From positions 1 through 38,710 of the forward strand of contig JALWKB010000188.1 of assembly GCA_026996805.1 (NCBI GenBank): a DNA stretch of 38,710 nt. The letters are read 5' to 3'. The notes below the pieces were generated by a model. The model saw nothing but the letters and a program-made list of their open reading frames with translations, searched no databases and was not told the DNA's origin. A program made the position numbers and the translations under genes. Positions 32,181 through 38,710 of the stretch are shown one piece after another. The DNA is from Saprospiraceae bacterium (GTDB taxonomy: Bacteria; Bacteroidota; Bacteroidia; Chitinophagales; Saprospiraceae). Positions within the stretch are counted from its first letter, which is position 1. Each line of letters starts with the position of its first letter.

Positions 32181-32870
32181 TTACTCTTCGATTTCGTACT
32201 TGAGCACTTCGTCGATGATGCCGTAAGCGAGGGCTTCTTCGGCGCTCATCCAGTTGTCGCGATCGCAGTCTTCTTCGATTTTTTCGACCGTCTGACCCGT
32301 GTGGCGACTCAAGATGGCGTAGAGCTCATCGCGCATGCGCTTGATGAGGTTGTAACTGATTTCCATGTCTTTAAATTGGCCTTGCATGCCCCCAGAGGGT
32401 TGGTGAATCATCACTTTGGAATGGGGCAAGGCGGTACGCTTGCCTTTCTTGCCGGCAGCTAAGAGCACAGCACCCATCGAAGCTGCCAATCCCGTACAAA
32501 TCGTCGCCACGTCGGGAGAGACGTATTGCATCGTGTCGTAGATGCCCATGCCTGCAATGACGCTCCCACCCGGACTGTTGATGTACATGTAAATATCGCG
32601 CTTGGGATCCGTCGAGTCGAGAAAGAGCAACTGCGCCTGAACGACATTGGCCACGTAGTCGTTGACGGGCACGCCTAAGAAGATGATGCGGTCCATCATC
32701 AGTCGGCTGAACACATCCATCCCCACAACATTGAGCTGGCGCTCTTCGATGACCTGTGGTGTAAATCCCCACAGCGCCGGTATCGATGCCGTCATGTATC
32801 GCTCCAGGTGCATCGACGATAACCCCAAGTGCTTGGTAGCATACTTAAAAAACTCCTTGCCGTCGCTCAT
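32181..32870 (-). CDS. clpP: ATP-dependent Clp protease proteolytic subunit ClpP
   Basis: The start at [16 protein letters not shown] gives 229 residues; an in-frame ATG further upstream would overlap the tig stop region and adds residues with no family similarity. The serine-protease triad is visible: Ser131 in [14 protein letters not shown], His156 in [12 protein letters not shown], and Asp in [15 protein letters not shown] (about residue 201). ClpP forms a double heptameric chamber and works with ClpX. The N-terminal extension before the body (about 35 residues) is longer than in E. coli and typical of Bacteroidota. It is the middle gene of tig-clpP-clpX. Confidence 0.95.
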   Translation of the reverse strand: MSDGKEFFKYATKHLGLSSMHLERYMTASIPALWGFTPQVIEERQLNVVGMDVFSRLMMDRIIFLGVPVNDYVANVVQAQLLFLDSTDPKRDIYMYINSPGGSVIAGMGIYDTMQYVSPDVATICTGLAASMGAVLLAAGKKGKRTALPHSKVMIHQPSGGMQGQFKDMEISYNLIKRMRDELYAILSRHTGQTVEKIEEDCDRDNWMSAEEALAYGIIDEVLKYEIEE

Positions 32871-32922
32871 TGCCTTTAATTGTATTTTTAAAACCAGCGA
32901 GCATTGAAGTGGTTCACAACGG

Positions 32923-34278
32923 TTACTCTTCCTCCTGTGTAGTGGGAGGCGATTGAAGTAGTGCTTCAAATTCCTGGGCCGTGATGGGCTGTTCGACCAC
33001 CTTGACCTCGGCCAAGGCCTGCTTCAGTGCCTTGCGCACCATCACGGGACGGACGATGTAGCGCACCGCTTCCCGATCTTGTATGATTTTATTAAAGATG
33101 CTCATAAACTCTTCGTTGCTGAACACCAGGTATTTGGATAAAATGTGTTGTTCGACCGCTTTGAATACTTCTTCTTTAGTGAGGTCGACCTTGTACTTCG
33201 TCAAGAGAAGGTGGAGGAAATACTCCTCTACAAATTTTTTCAAAAACTCCTCCCGCCGTTTTGCTTCTTCCTCATTGGCAGGTGGATTTTCAAACACGGG
33301 CCGCGGCAGGTCGCTGTTGGCCTGGCGCAAGATTTTATACAGCTCCTCTATAGCAAGGCCCTCGGCCTTTGACTGGAAGTGTTGTTCGTAGCGCGCTCTC
33401 AATGTCTGGAGCGCTTCTTCTTCGGTGGCGATGGATTCTTCTTCACCAAAGACCGCTTTAAACAGTTCCTCGTCGACTGCAGCGGGCTGTCGCTGGGTCA
33501 CTTCTGTGATCTCCGCACGAAACCACTTGCCCACCTCCTTGGCCTTTGAATCGTCCTTGATGTTGAGGACGAAGTAGCGTACACCGTCTTCGGAGAGATT
33601 GCGGAAGATGTGATACACGTCGACTCGGTCGAGCACATCGCCCTTGCGCTTGCCGAAGATGCGCTTCTTAAATTCGTCTGTGACGTTGTCCCAGGAGACG
33701 ATGCGCATTTCACTGGTGTGGGGTGAGCGCTCTTCATTCGGTTCGACGATTTCGGTCAGGGCAAGACGCACCTTGCAGGTGGCATCGATGGGGATATCTA
33801 CCTCTACGTCTTGGCCGTGTTCTATGCGGAGGGCTTCCCACTTCTTGGCGATATAATCATCGCCGATTTCCACCTTGTACATGGGCACTTCTGTCGAAGC
33901 ATCCAGGCCCTTGAGCGGGCGCTGGGGCATGTACCACATCAAATACCGAAACGAGTAATCCTGACTCTGGTCGAGGTCGAGTTGTTCGGGTGTGATGCCC
34001 GCGAGTATGGGATCGCCGTAGAGGGGAATTTGCTCCTGCTGGAGGAAGCTGGTGAGTGCCTCGGAGCTCTTTTTGTAGATGATATCCCAGAGGATATTCT
34101 TGCCGTACCACTTTTTGATGAGCCGCATCGGCACGCGTCCTTTGCGAAAGCCCTTGATTTGTGCATTGCGCTGACTCTGTAGGAGCTTGTCTTGGTATTC
34201 GTCCCAAAAATCTTCCGGCTGGAGGGTCACCTCGACTTGGAGATCCACTGGTGACTTTTCGGTTTTTTCAATTTTCAT
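32923..34278 (-). CDS. tig: Trigger factor, ribosome-associated chaperone
   Basis: With start [10 protein letters not shown] the product is 451 residues. The N-terminal ribosome-binding domain has [18 protein letters not shown] and the signature [19 protein letters not shown], which docks at the exit tunnel beside L23. A divergent PPIase domain and a long helical C-terminal chaperone domain follow. The end is acidic and Gln/Glu rich. An in-frame extension upstream would read through the tRNA and is rejected. The start codon abuts a repeat copy (34279-34295). The order tig-clpP-clpX is a standard unit. A tRNA-Leu gene ends 30 bases upstream on the same strand, and no promoter box is seen between. 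Confidence 0.92.
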   Translation of the reverse strand: MKIEKTEKSPVDLQVEVTLQPEDFWDEYQDKLLQSQRNAQIKGFRKGRVPMRLIKKWYGKNILWDIIYKKSSEALTSFLQQEQIPLYGDPILAGITPEQLDLDQSQDYSFRYLMWYMPQRPLKGLDASTEVPMYKVEIGDDYIAKKWEALRIEHGQDVEVDIPIDATCKVRLALTEIVEPNEERSPHTSEMRIVSWDNVTDEFKKRIFGKRKGDVLDRVDVYHIFRNLSEDGVRYFVLNIKDDSKAKEVGKWFRAEITEVTQRQPAAVDEELFKAVFGEEESIATEEEALQTLRARYEQHFQSKAEGLAIEELYKILRQANSDLPRPVFENPPANEEEAKRREEFLKKFVEEYFLHLLLTKYKVDLTKEEVFKAVEQHILSKYLVFSNEEFMSIFNKIIQDREAVRYIVRPVMVRKALKQALAEVKVVEQPITAQEFEALLQSPPTTQEEE

Positions 34279-34295
34279 GTATGAAATTTTACACC
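34279..34295 (+). repeat. Dispersed 17-mer copy abutting the tig start codon
   Basis: GTATGAAATTTTACACC matches the window consensus and begins on the base next to the tig start codon, in opposite orientation to the gene. It fills most of the 30-base gap between tig and the tRNA. Confidence 0.7.
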
Positions 34296-34308
34296 GATCT
34301 GCCATCGT

Positions 34309-34393
34309 TGGTGCGGGCGGAGGGACTCGAACCCCCACGCCTTTCGGCACCAGATCCTAAGTCTGGCGCGTCTACCAATTCCGCCACGCCCGC
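34309..34393 (-). tRNA. tRNA-Leu (anticodon UAG)
   Basis: On the minus strand, the acceptor arm GCGGGCG pairs with CGCCCGC. The D-arm region is GCGGAATTGGTAGACGC, and the anticodon arm CCAGA-CTTAGGA-TCTGG has TAG as anticodon. A long variable arm (GCCGAAAGGC) marks a class II tRNA, followed by the T-arm GGGGGTTCGAGTCCC. The 3' ACCA is encoded. Another GTATAAAAT repeat copy (34395-34403, minus) sits immediately upstream of the mature 5' end. Confidence 0.97.
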
Positions 34394-34406
34394 AATTTTA
34401 TACGCA

Positions 34407-34414
34407 CAAAGATA
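34407..34414 (-). promoter_or_regulatory. -7 promoter box (TATCTTTG) for tRNA-Leu and probably tig-clpP-clpX
   Basis: On the minus strand, TATCTTTG lies 13 bases before the mature tRNA 5' end. As no other TAnnTTTG box or terminator appears before tig, this promoter may also serve the tig-clpP-clpX genes. Confidence 0.6.
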
Positions 34415-34521
34415 CAGCGCTTTTTGAGCTACAATGCCCTCATCCCTCACACTCCAACGCCACCGCTCTTCTCCCCTATCACCTCCAAAAGGGGATTGCC
34501 CTCCCTCATGGGAATGCACTA

Positions 34522-34529
34522 TCTTTGTG
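34522..34529 (+). promoter_or_regulatory. -7 promoter box (TATCTTTG) of pheT
   Basis: TATCTTTG fits the consensus and lies 40 bases before the pheT ATG. The leader carries no Phe-rich peptide and no terminator hairpin. The preceding 100 bases contain pyrimidine-rich sequence with short CCTCC/GGGG and CCC/GGG complementarities. Confidence 0.55.
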
Positions 34530-34569
34530 CGATGATTTTTCACACAATAAAGGATAACGTAGCTCTTAG

Positions 34570-37026
34570 ATGAAAGTTTCCTACCAGTGGTTAAAAGCCC
34601 TGTTGCCCAAACTGCGGCGTCGTCCTGATCAACTTGCCGAAATACTCACAGACCTCGGCCTGGAAGTAGAAAAAGTCGAAACCTTTACGTCCATCCCGGG
34701 GCGCCTTGAGGGCGTCGTGGTGGGAAAGGTGTTGGAGTGTACGCCGCATCCCAATGCGGATAAGTTGCGGCTCACGCGCGTCGACATCGGTACCGAGAGC
34801 CCCGTGCAAATCGTCTGTGGGGCTCCCAACGTCGATGCAGGACAGACCGTCTTAGTAGCCACTACAGGTACGACCCTCTACGACGACGAAGGCCAACCGC
34901 GAAAAATCAAACGCGTCAAAATACGCGGCGAGGTATCCGAAGGCATGATCTGCTCGGAAAAAGAGCTCCACCTCGGCGACGATGAGGAAGGCATCATGGT
35001 ATTGGAGCATGAACTGCCTCCGGGTACGCCAGCAGCCCAGCTTTTTGACATCGAAGAAGATCACATCTACGACATAGCTCTGACGCCCAACCGCTCTGAT
35101 GCCACCGGCCACCTCGGCATCGCCCGCGATGTCAATGCCCGCCTGTGCATCGACTATCCCGAAGAGGCCACACTACAGCCGCCTGCCGTCGACGATTCCC
35201 TCACCGTCGACAATAACCGCTCCCCCGTACAGGTGGAAATACGCGACACCCATCGCTGTAAGCGGTATTCAGGTCTCTACATACACGGCATACGAGTGGG
35301 GCCCTCCCCCAGATGGCTGCAAAATCGCCTTCGCGCACTGGGCATGCGACCCATTAACAACATCGTCGACCTGACCAATTTTATCCTCGCCGAATACGGC
35401 CAGCCTCTCCATGCCTTTGATGCCGACAAAATCCGAGGCAATACCATCGTCGTCACCACCTTGCCCAAAGGCACGAGTTTCACCACCCTCGACGGCATAG
35501 AGCGCACACTCTCCGATGAGGATTTGATGATCTGCGATGCTGAACTGCGTCCGCTGTGCATAGCCGGAGTCTTCGGGGGGCAAGATTCGGGCGTGACAGA
35601 ATCGACTACCAATGTGTTTTTAGAGTCGGCGTACTTCGACCCCATCTCTGTGCGCAAGACAGCTCAGCGTCATCAGCTGCGTACCGAAGCAGCCCAGCGC
35701 TTCGAAAAAGGCGCCGACCCCAATTGTACCGTCGACAGCCTCCGCCGTGCCGCATACCTCCTCCAACACATTGCGTCTTTCGAAAAAATCTATCCCATCG
35801 TCGACAACTATCCTTCCCCTATCCCACCTGCACGCATCACCCTCACACTCGATTACCTCCAGCGCCTCTCGGGCATCCAATGGGACAGCGCACGCGTGCG
35901 CGAAATCTTGCAAGCCCTTCAAATGTCCATCGTCGACGAAGATGACAAACAGTTCGTAGTAGAAGTGCCTACAAATAAGGCCGATGTAACGCGCCCCGCT
36001 GATCTGGTCGAAGAAATCTTGCGCATATACAGCTACAACCGCATACCCGTACCATCGACCATCGCTTTTTCCCTACCCAAAGCTCCGGCCGACCCTTCAA
36101 CACTCAAATCCCAAGTCGCTTCATATCTTATCGGGCTGGGCTTTCATGAAATCATGGGTCTCTCCCTATTGCCCGAAAAAATCATCCTTCAAACTATCCC
36201 GGCACACACCCAGCAGTCACTCGTCAAAATCCACAACACCTCTAACGTCGGTCTCAACGTCATGCGTCCTGATCTCATCCTCAGCGGCCTCGAAACAGTA
36301 GCGTTTAACATCCGACGCCAGCAGCGCGACCTCAAGCTCTTCGAATTTGGAAAAGTATACACTCTGCGCTCATCGGAAGAGCTCCCCCACGAAGAAGAAC
36401 AGCTCTCTATCCTCATCAGTGGTGCGTTCCGTCACGAACACTGGAAAGAGCGCAACCAACTCGAAGCTGACTTCTACGACATCAAAGCCGTCGTACAATC
36501 CCTCCTGCACCACCTACAGCTCACCGAAGTAGAAGAAAAACCGCTTGATGGCACTACGCGCTGGTCCTTTGCCATCCAATACACCGCCCCGCATGGACTG
36601 GTAGCTGAACTCGGCCAAGTCCATCCACGCTACACCGATGCCTGGGACATCGCACAGCCCGTCTATGGAGCAATTCTCTATTGGGACCGCATACTCCAAC
36701 ATGTCGAAGCCCATCATACCCTCTTCCAAAGCCTGCCCAAGGCTCCCCATACCCGCAGGGACCTCGCCATCGTCGTCGATGAGCAGGTGTTGTACCGCGA
36801 CATCGAGCACATCATTCGCAAGACGGCAGGCAAACTCCTGCGACAATTGCAGGTCTTCGACGTCTTCAGAAGCGAAAAACACTTGGGGCCCAATAAAAAA
36901 TCCTATGCCGTCAAGATGATCTTCCAACACCAAACCAAAACCCTCGCCGATGCCCAAGTGGATGCCATCATACAGCAAATCATCGACCGACTCCAACGCG
37001 AACTTCACGCTTTCATTCGCAAATAA
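34570..37026 (+). CDS. pheT: Phenylalanine-tRNA ligase beta subunit
   Basis: The 818-residue beta subunit pairs with PheS to charge tRNA-Phe. Domains are the N-terminal KVSYQWLKALLP; an OB-fold tRNA-binding domain at about 40-150 (VVVGKVLECTPHPNADKLRLTRVDIG, IVCGAPNV, EVSEGMICSEKELHLGDD); the B3/B4 editing domain (MRPINNIVDLTNFILAEYGQPLHAFDADKI, ESAYFDPISVRKTAQRHQLRTEAAQRFEKG); the B5 domain (PTNKADVTRPADLVEEILRIYSYNRIP); a class II synthetase-like core; and the C-terminal anticodon-binding FDX-ACB domain (LPKAPHTRRDLAIVVDE ... KSYAVKMIFQ). Length is normal. pheS is not adjacent, as is common in Bacteroidota. Confidence 0.96.
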   Translation: MKVSYQWLKALLPKLRRRPDQLAEILTDLGLEVEKVETFTSIPGRLEGVVVGKVLECTPHPNADKLRLTRVDIGTESPVQIVCGAPNVDAGQTVLVATTGTTLYDDEGQPRKIKRVKIRGEVSEGMICSEKELHLGDDEEGIMVLEHELPPGTPAAQLFDIEEDHIYDIALTPNRSDATGHLGIARDVNARLCIDYPEEATLQPPAVDDSLTVDNNRSPVQVEIRDTHRCKRYSGLYIHGIRVGPSPRWLQNRLRALGMRPINNIVDLTNFILAEYGQPLHAFDADKIRGNTIVVTTLPKGTSFTTLDGIERTLSDEDLMICDAELRPLCIAGVFGGQDSGVTESTTNVFLESAYFDPISVRKTAQRHQLRTEAAQRFEKGADPNCTVDSLRRAAYLLQHIASFEKIYPIVDNYPSPIPPARITLTLDYLQRLSGIQWDSARVREILQALQMSIVDEDDKQFVVEVPTNKADVTRPADLVEEILRIYSYNRIPVPSTIAFSLPKAPADPSTLKSQVASYLIGLGFHEIMGLSLLPEKIILQTIPAHTQQSLVKIHNTSNVGLNVMRPDLILSGLETVAFNIRRQQRDLKLFEFGKVYTLRSSEELPHEEEQLSILISGAFRHEHWKERNQLEADFYDIKAVVQSLLHHLQLTEVEEKPLDGTTRWSFAIQYTAPHGLVAELGQVHPRYTDAWDIAQPVYGAILYWDRILQHVEAHHTLFQSLPKAPHTRRDLAIVVDEQVLYRDIEHIIRKTAGKLLRQLQVFDVFRSEKHLGPNKKSYAVKMIFQHQTKTLADAQVDAIIQQIIDRLQRELHAFIRK

Positions 37027-37039
37027 AATCGTACGTGCC

Positions 37040-37681
37040 ATGTTAAAACACTTACTTGCACTTGCCGTAATCCTCACACCTTTGAGCTGTAAAGAGAAGC
37101 ACACTTACGTGTTGATCAAAACCGATTACGGCACCATGAAGGTCAAGCTGTACAACGACACGCCCAAACACCGTGACAACTTCGTCAAGCTCGTGCGCGA
37201 GGGCTTTTACGATAGCTTGCTCTTCCACCGCGTCATAACCAACTTCGTCATCCAGGGAGGAGATCCGCAATCGCGCAATGCTCCCTTTGGTCAGCGCCTC
37301 GGCATGGGTGGTCCGGGCTACCGCATCCCCGCTGAGATCAAACACTTCCACTTCCGCGGAGCCGTTGCTGCAGCCCGACAGGCCGACAACGTCAACCCGA
37401 AAAAGGAATCCTCAGGCTCGCAGTTTTACATCGTCCACGGTCGTCCCGTCACTCGACAAGAACTCCAACAAATCGCTCGTGCAAAAAATATCCACTACTC
37501 CGAAGAAGACATCCAGCGCTATCTCAAAGTCGGTGGCACGCCCCATCTCGATGGCGACTACACCGTATTCGGCGAAGTAGTGGAAGGCCTCGATGTGATC
37601 GACCGCATCGCGCAGATTCCCACGGATCAAAACAAGCGCCCCATCAAAGACGTACCCATGGTGATTGAAATCGTACAGTAA
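37040..37681 (+). CDS. Cyclophilin-type peptidyl-prolyl isomerase lipoprotein
   Basis: The 213-residue product starts at the ATG 13 bases after the pheT stop. Residues 1-17 form a lipoprotein signal (LLALAVILTPLSC). The cyclophilin domain shows LYNDTPKHRDNFVKLVREGFYDSLLFHRVITNFVIQGGDPQ, containing the catalytic Arg of the FHR motif. GSQFYIVHGR and DGDYTVFGEVVEGLDVIDRIAQ follow. An insertion (RQELQQIARAKNIHYSEEDIQRYLKVGG) is shared with the next gene, showing that the pair arose by duplication. It would catalyse proline isomerisation on the periplasmic face of a membrane. A degenerate repeat copy (AAATAAAATCGTACGTG) lies just before it. Confidence 0.9.
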   Translation: MLKHLLALAVILTPLSCKEKHTYVLIKTDYGTMKVKLYNDTPKHRDNFVKLVREGFYDSLLFHRVITNFVIQGGDPQSRNAPFGQRLGMGGPGYRIPAEIKHFHFRGAVAAARQADNVNPKKESSGSQFYIVHGRPVTRQELQQIARAKNIHYSEEDIQRYLKVGGTPHLDGDYTVFGEVVEGLDVIDRIAQIPTDQNKRPIKDVPMVIEIVQ

Positions 37682-38568
37682 TGCCCAAACCCTCGCTATT
37701 CGGCCTCGTAGGCCTGTTGACCAGTGTGACCTTGATCCACAGCTGTAACCGACCCATTGCAGAATTTACACATACGACGGATACCGATCGCGTCCCCACA
37801 CAAGTCCATTTTACTAACCACTCGCGCCACGCAAGTGATTTCCTCTGGGATTTTGGCGATGGCTCACAGAGTGATCATCTCCACCCCCAAAAGACCTACT
37901 ACCTTTCGGGCACTTACGTCGTACGCCTGATAGCACGTCGTGGTATGCGAGCCGACACGGCTTTCGATACGCTCCAGCTCTTCCCACCTGCGCACTGCAT
38001 GGTGCGTATCCACACTCCGCTGGGTGACATGCTCGCCGAGCTATCGGATGAGACGCCCCTTCACCGCGACAATTTTACCCGGCTGGTCGAGTTGGGATAC
38101 TATCGGGACGCCATCTTCCATCGAGTGGTGCCGGGTTTTGTCATTCAGGGAGGTGTACATCCCGTTGACAGTAGCGTGGGCTTTCGCGACGAACCCGATT
38201 CAACCATTGCTGCAGAGATACACCCGCAATTGATACACTTGCGCGGTGCCCTTGGAGCCGCCCGCCTCTCCGATCAGATGAATCCCCAGCGCGCATCTTC
38301 GCCGACGCAATTTTACATCGTCCAGGGACATCGCGTCACCGAGGCCCTCCTCGACCGCATCGAAGCCGAAAACGGCATACTCTACACCGACCAACAGCGC
38401 CAGCTCTACCTCCGTTACGGAGGCACACCCGAGCTGGACGGCAAATACACGGTCTTCGGATACGTGCGCCACGGCTTCGAAGTCATCGACAGCATCGCCG
38501 CAGTGCCACGCGACGAACGCGATCGTCCCCTCCGCGACATTCCCATGCAAATCACCCTCATACGGTGA
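37681..38568 (+). CDS. PKD domain-cyclophilin fusion lipoprotein
   Basis: The 295-residue product has a lipoprotein signal (LLTSVTLIHSC, Cys22). Next is a PKD domain at about 25-100 with the classic WDFGDGSQSDHLHPQKTYYLSGTYVVRL, then a cyclophilin domain (HTPLGDMLAELSDETPLHRDNFTRLVELGYYRDAIFHRVVPGFVIQGG, SPTQFYIVQGH, DGKYTVFGYVRHGFEVIDSIAAVP). The catalytic FHR is kept. PKD domains usually occur in surface proteins and mediate binding, so this isomerase may be tethered to extracellular or polysaccharide-associated substrates; that is inference. It overlaps the preceding stop by one base (TAATG) and is a paralogue of that gene. Confidence 0.88.
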   Translation: MPKPSLFGLVGLLTSVTLIHSCNRPIAEFTHTTDTDRVPTQVHFTNHSRHASDFLWDFGDGSQSDHLHPQKTYYLSGTYVVRLIARRGMRADTAFDTLQLFPPAHCMVRIHTPLGDMLAELSDETPLHRDNFTRLVELGYYRDAIFHRVVPGFVIQGGVHPVDSSVGFRDEPDSTIAAEIHPQLIHLRGALGAARLSDQMNPQRASSPTQFYIVQGHRVTEALLDRIEAENGILYTDQQRQLYLRYGGTPELDGKYTVFGYVRHGFEVIDSIAAVPRDERDRPLRDIPMQITLIR

Positions 38569-38710
38569 GCCGACACACCGCCTTAGCACACGCTGCTCTC
38601 CTCACAACAGCCCTCATCTACGGGGCCAATTACCTCATCGCCAAAAACGTCATGACGGGACAATACCTCAATCCCGACGCCTTCATCTGGCTACGCGTCA
38701 GCTTTGCTCT
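38565..38710 (+). CDS. EamA/DMT-family transporter, N-terminal fragment
   Basis: A GTG overlapping the preceding stop opens a frame that runs off the window. The 48 visible residues include a first membrane helix, ALLTTALIYGANYLIAKNV, followed by PDAFIWLRVSFA, the start of a second helix containing the conserved W-x-R of EamA-family drug/metabolite exporters. The substrate cannot be predicted. It is truncated by the end of the window, not by mutation. Confidence 0.65.
   Translation, partial: MSRHTALAHAALLTTALIYGANYLIAKNVMTGQYLNPDAFIWLRVSFA

Noticed and set aside
1667-34403. GTATRAAAT as a simple -10 promoter element
   Set aside because: Copies occur mid-gene in both orientations and alongside bona fide TAnnTTTG boxes, and Bacteroidota promoters do not use a TATAAT-like box. 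A role as an operator is still possible.
34441-34521. A hairpin terminator between the tRNA promoter and pheT
   Set aside because: Only short CCTCC/GGGG and CCCTC/GGG complementarities with no T-tract; not convincing.
1-38710. CRISPR arrays, insertion sequences, prophage or integrase genes
   Set aside because: I found no regularly spaced long direct repeats, transposase or integrase motifs, or phage structural genes. The dispersed 17-mer is too irregularly spaced for CRISPR and too short for an insertion sequence.

Overview
The window is chromosomal DNA from a member of the phylum Bacteroidota with moderately high GC content. Three things point there: the recurrent TAnnTTTG promoter -7 box (for example at 2826, 11994 on the minus strand, 17336, 20497 and 34522); secreted proteins ending in type IX secretion (T9SS) sorting domains; and Bacteroidota families such as DUF5777 barrels, DUF4465, a BtuG-like propeller lipoprotein and YpdA. 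I cannot place it below phylum level. I see no prophage, plasmid genes, insertion sequence or CRISPR array.

Layout. Positions 1-2748 hold a coiled-coil protein fragment, then a small envelope electron-transfer cluster: a lipoprotein with a CX4CH haem motif, a DUF5777 beta-barrel and a di-haem cytochrome c. Positions 2826-8195 are a vitamin B12 uptake locus: promoter, cobalamin riboswitch, BtuB-like TonB receptor, DUF4465 protein with a T9SS tail, a second T9SS cargo and a BtuG-like lipoprotein. Positions 8290-13492 hold a small lipoprotein, copper ATPase CopA, YpdA-type flavoprotein (minus) and an RsmF-like rRNA methyltransferase. Positions 13565-17122 (minus) hold rpsO-pnp and a DUF1573 lipoprotein-yajC pair. 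Positions 17123-20484 hold a regulatory intergenic region, a 30-residue membrane ORF and the three-gene proton-translocating transhydrogenase. Positions 20497-25922 run pckA, thioredoxin-TPR protein, purS, rsmI and a secreted propeller-like protein. Positions 25919-30931 hold an IGHMBP2-like helicase (minus), an ARPP-1-family protein with a long insertion and a Tat-exported PLP enzyme. Positions 30937-34414 (minus) are tRNA-Leu(UAG)-tig-clpP-clpX, a protein-quality-control unit. Positions 34522-38710 hold pheT, two cyclophilin lipoproteins (one fused to a PKD domain) and the start of an EamA transporter.

The most unusual signal belongs to no single gene. The 9-mer GTATRAAAT occurs 20 times on the two strands (under one expected from base composition), usually inside a longer 17-bp consensus, GTATRAAATNKTRCRCC. 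Copies lie in genes, at start codons, beside the tRNA, in tandem, and as inverted pairs at the ends of convergent genes. The distribution resembles a DNA-uptake-type or chromosome-organising repeat, although an operator remains possible. A second notable structure is a promoter with near-consensus spacing, followed about 35 bases later by a perfect 11-bp intrinsic terminator with no upstream gene, ahead of the small ORF and the transhydrogenase genes. This is a candidate small RNA or attenuator.
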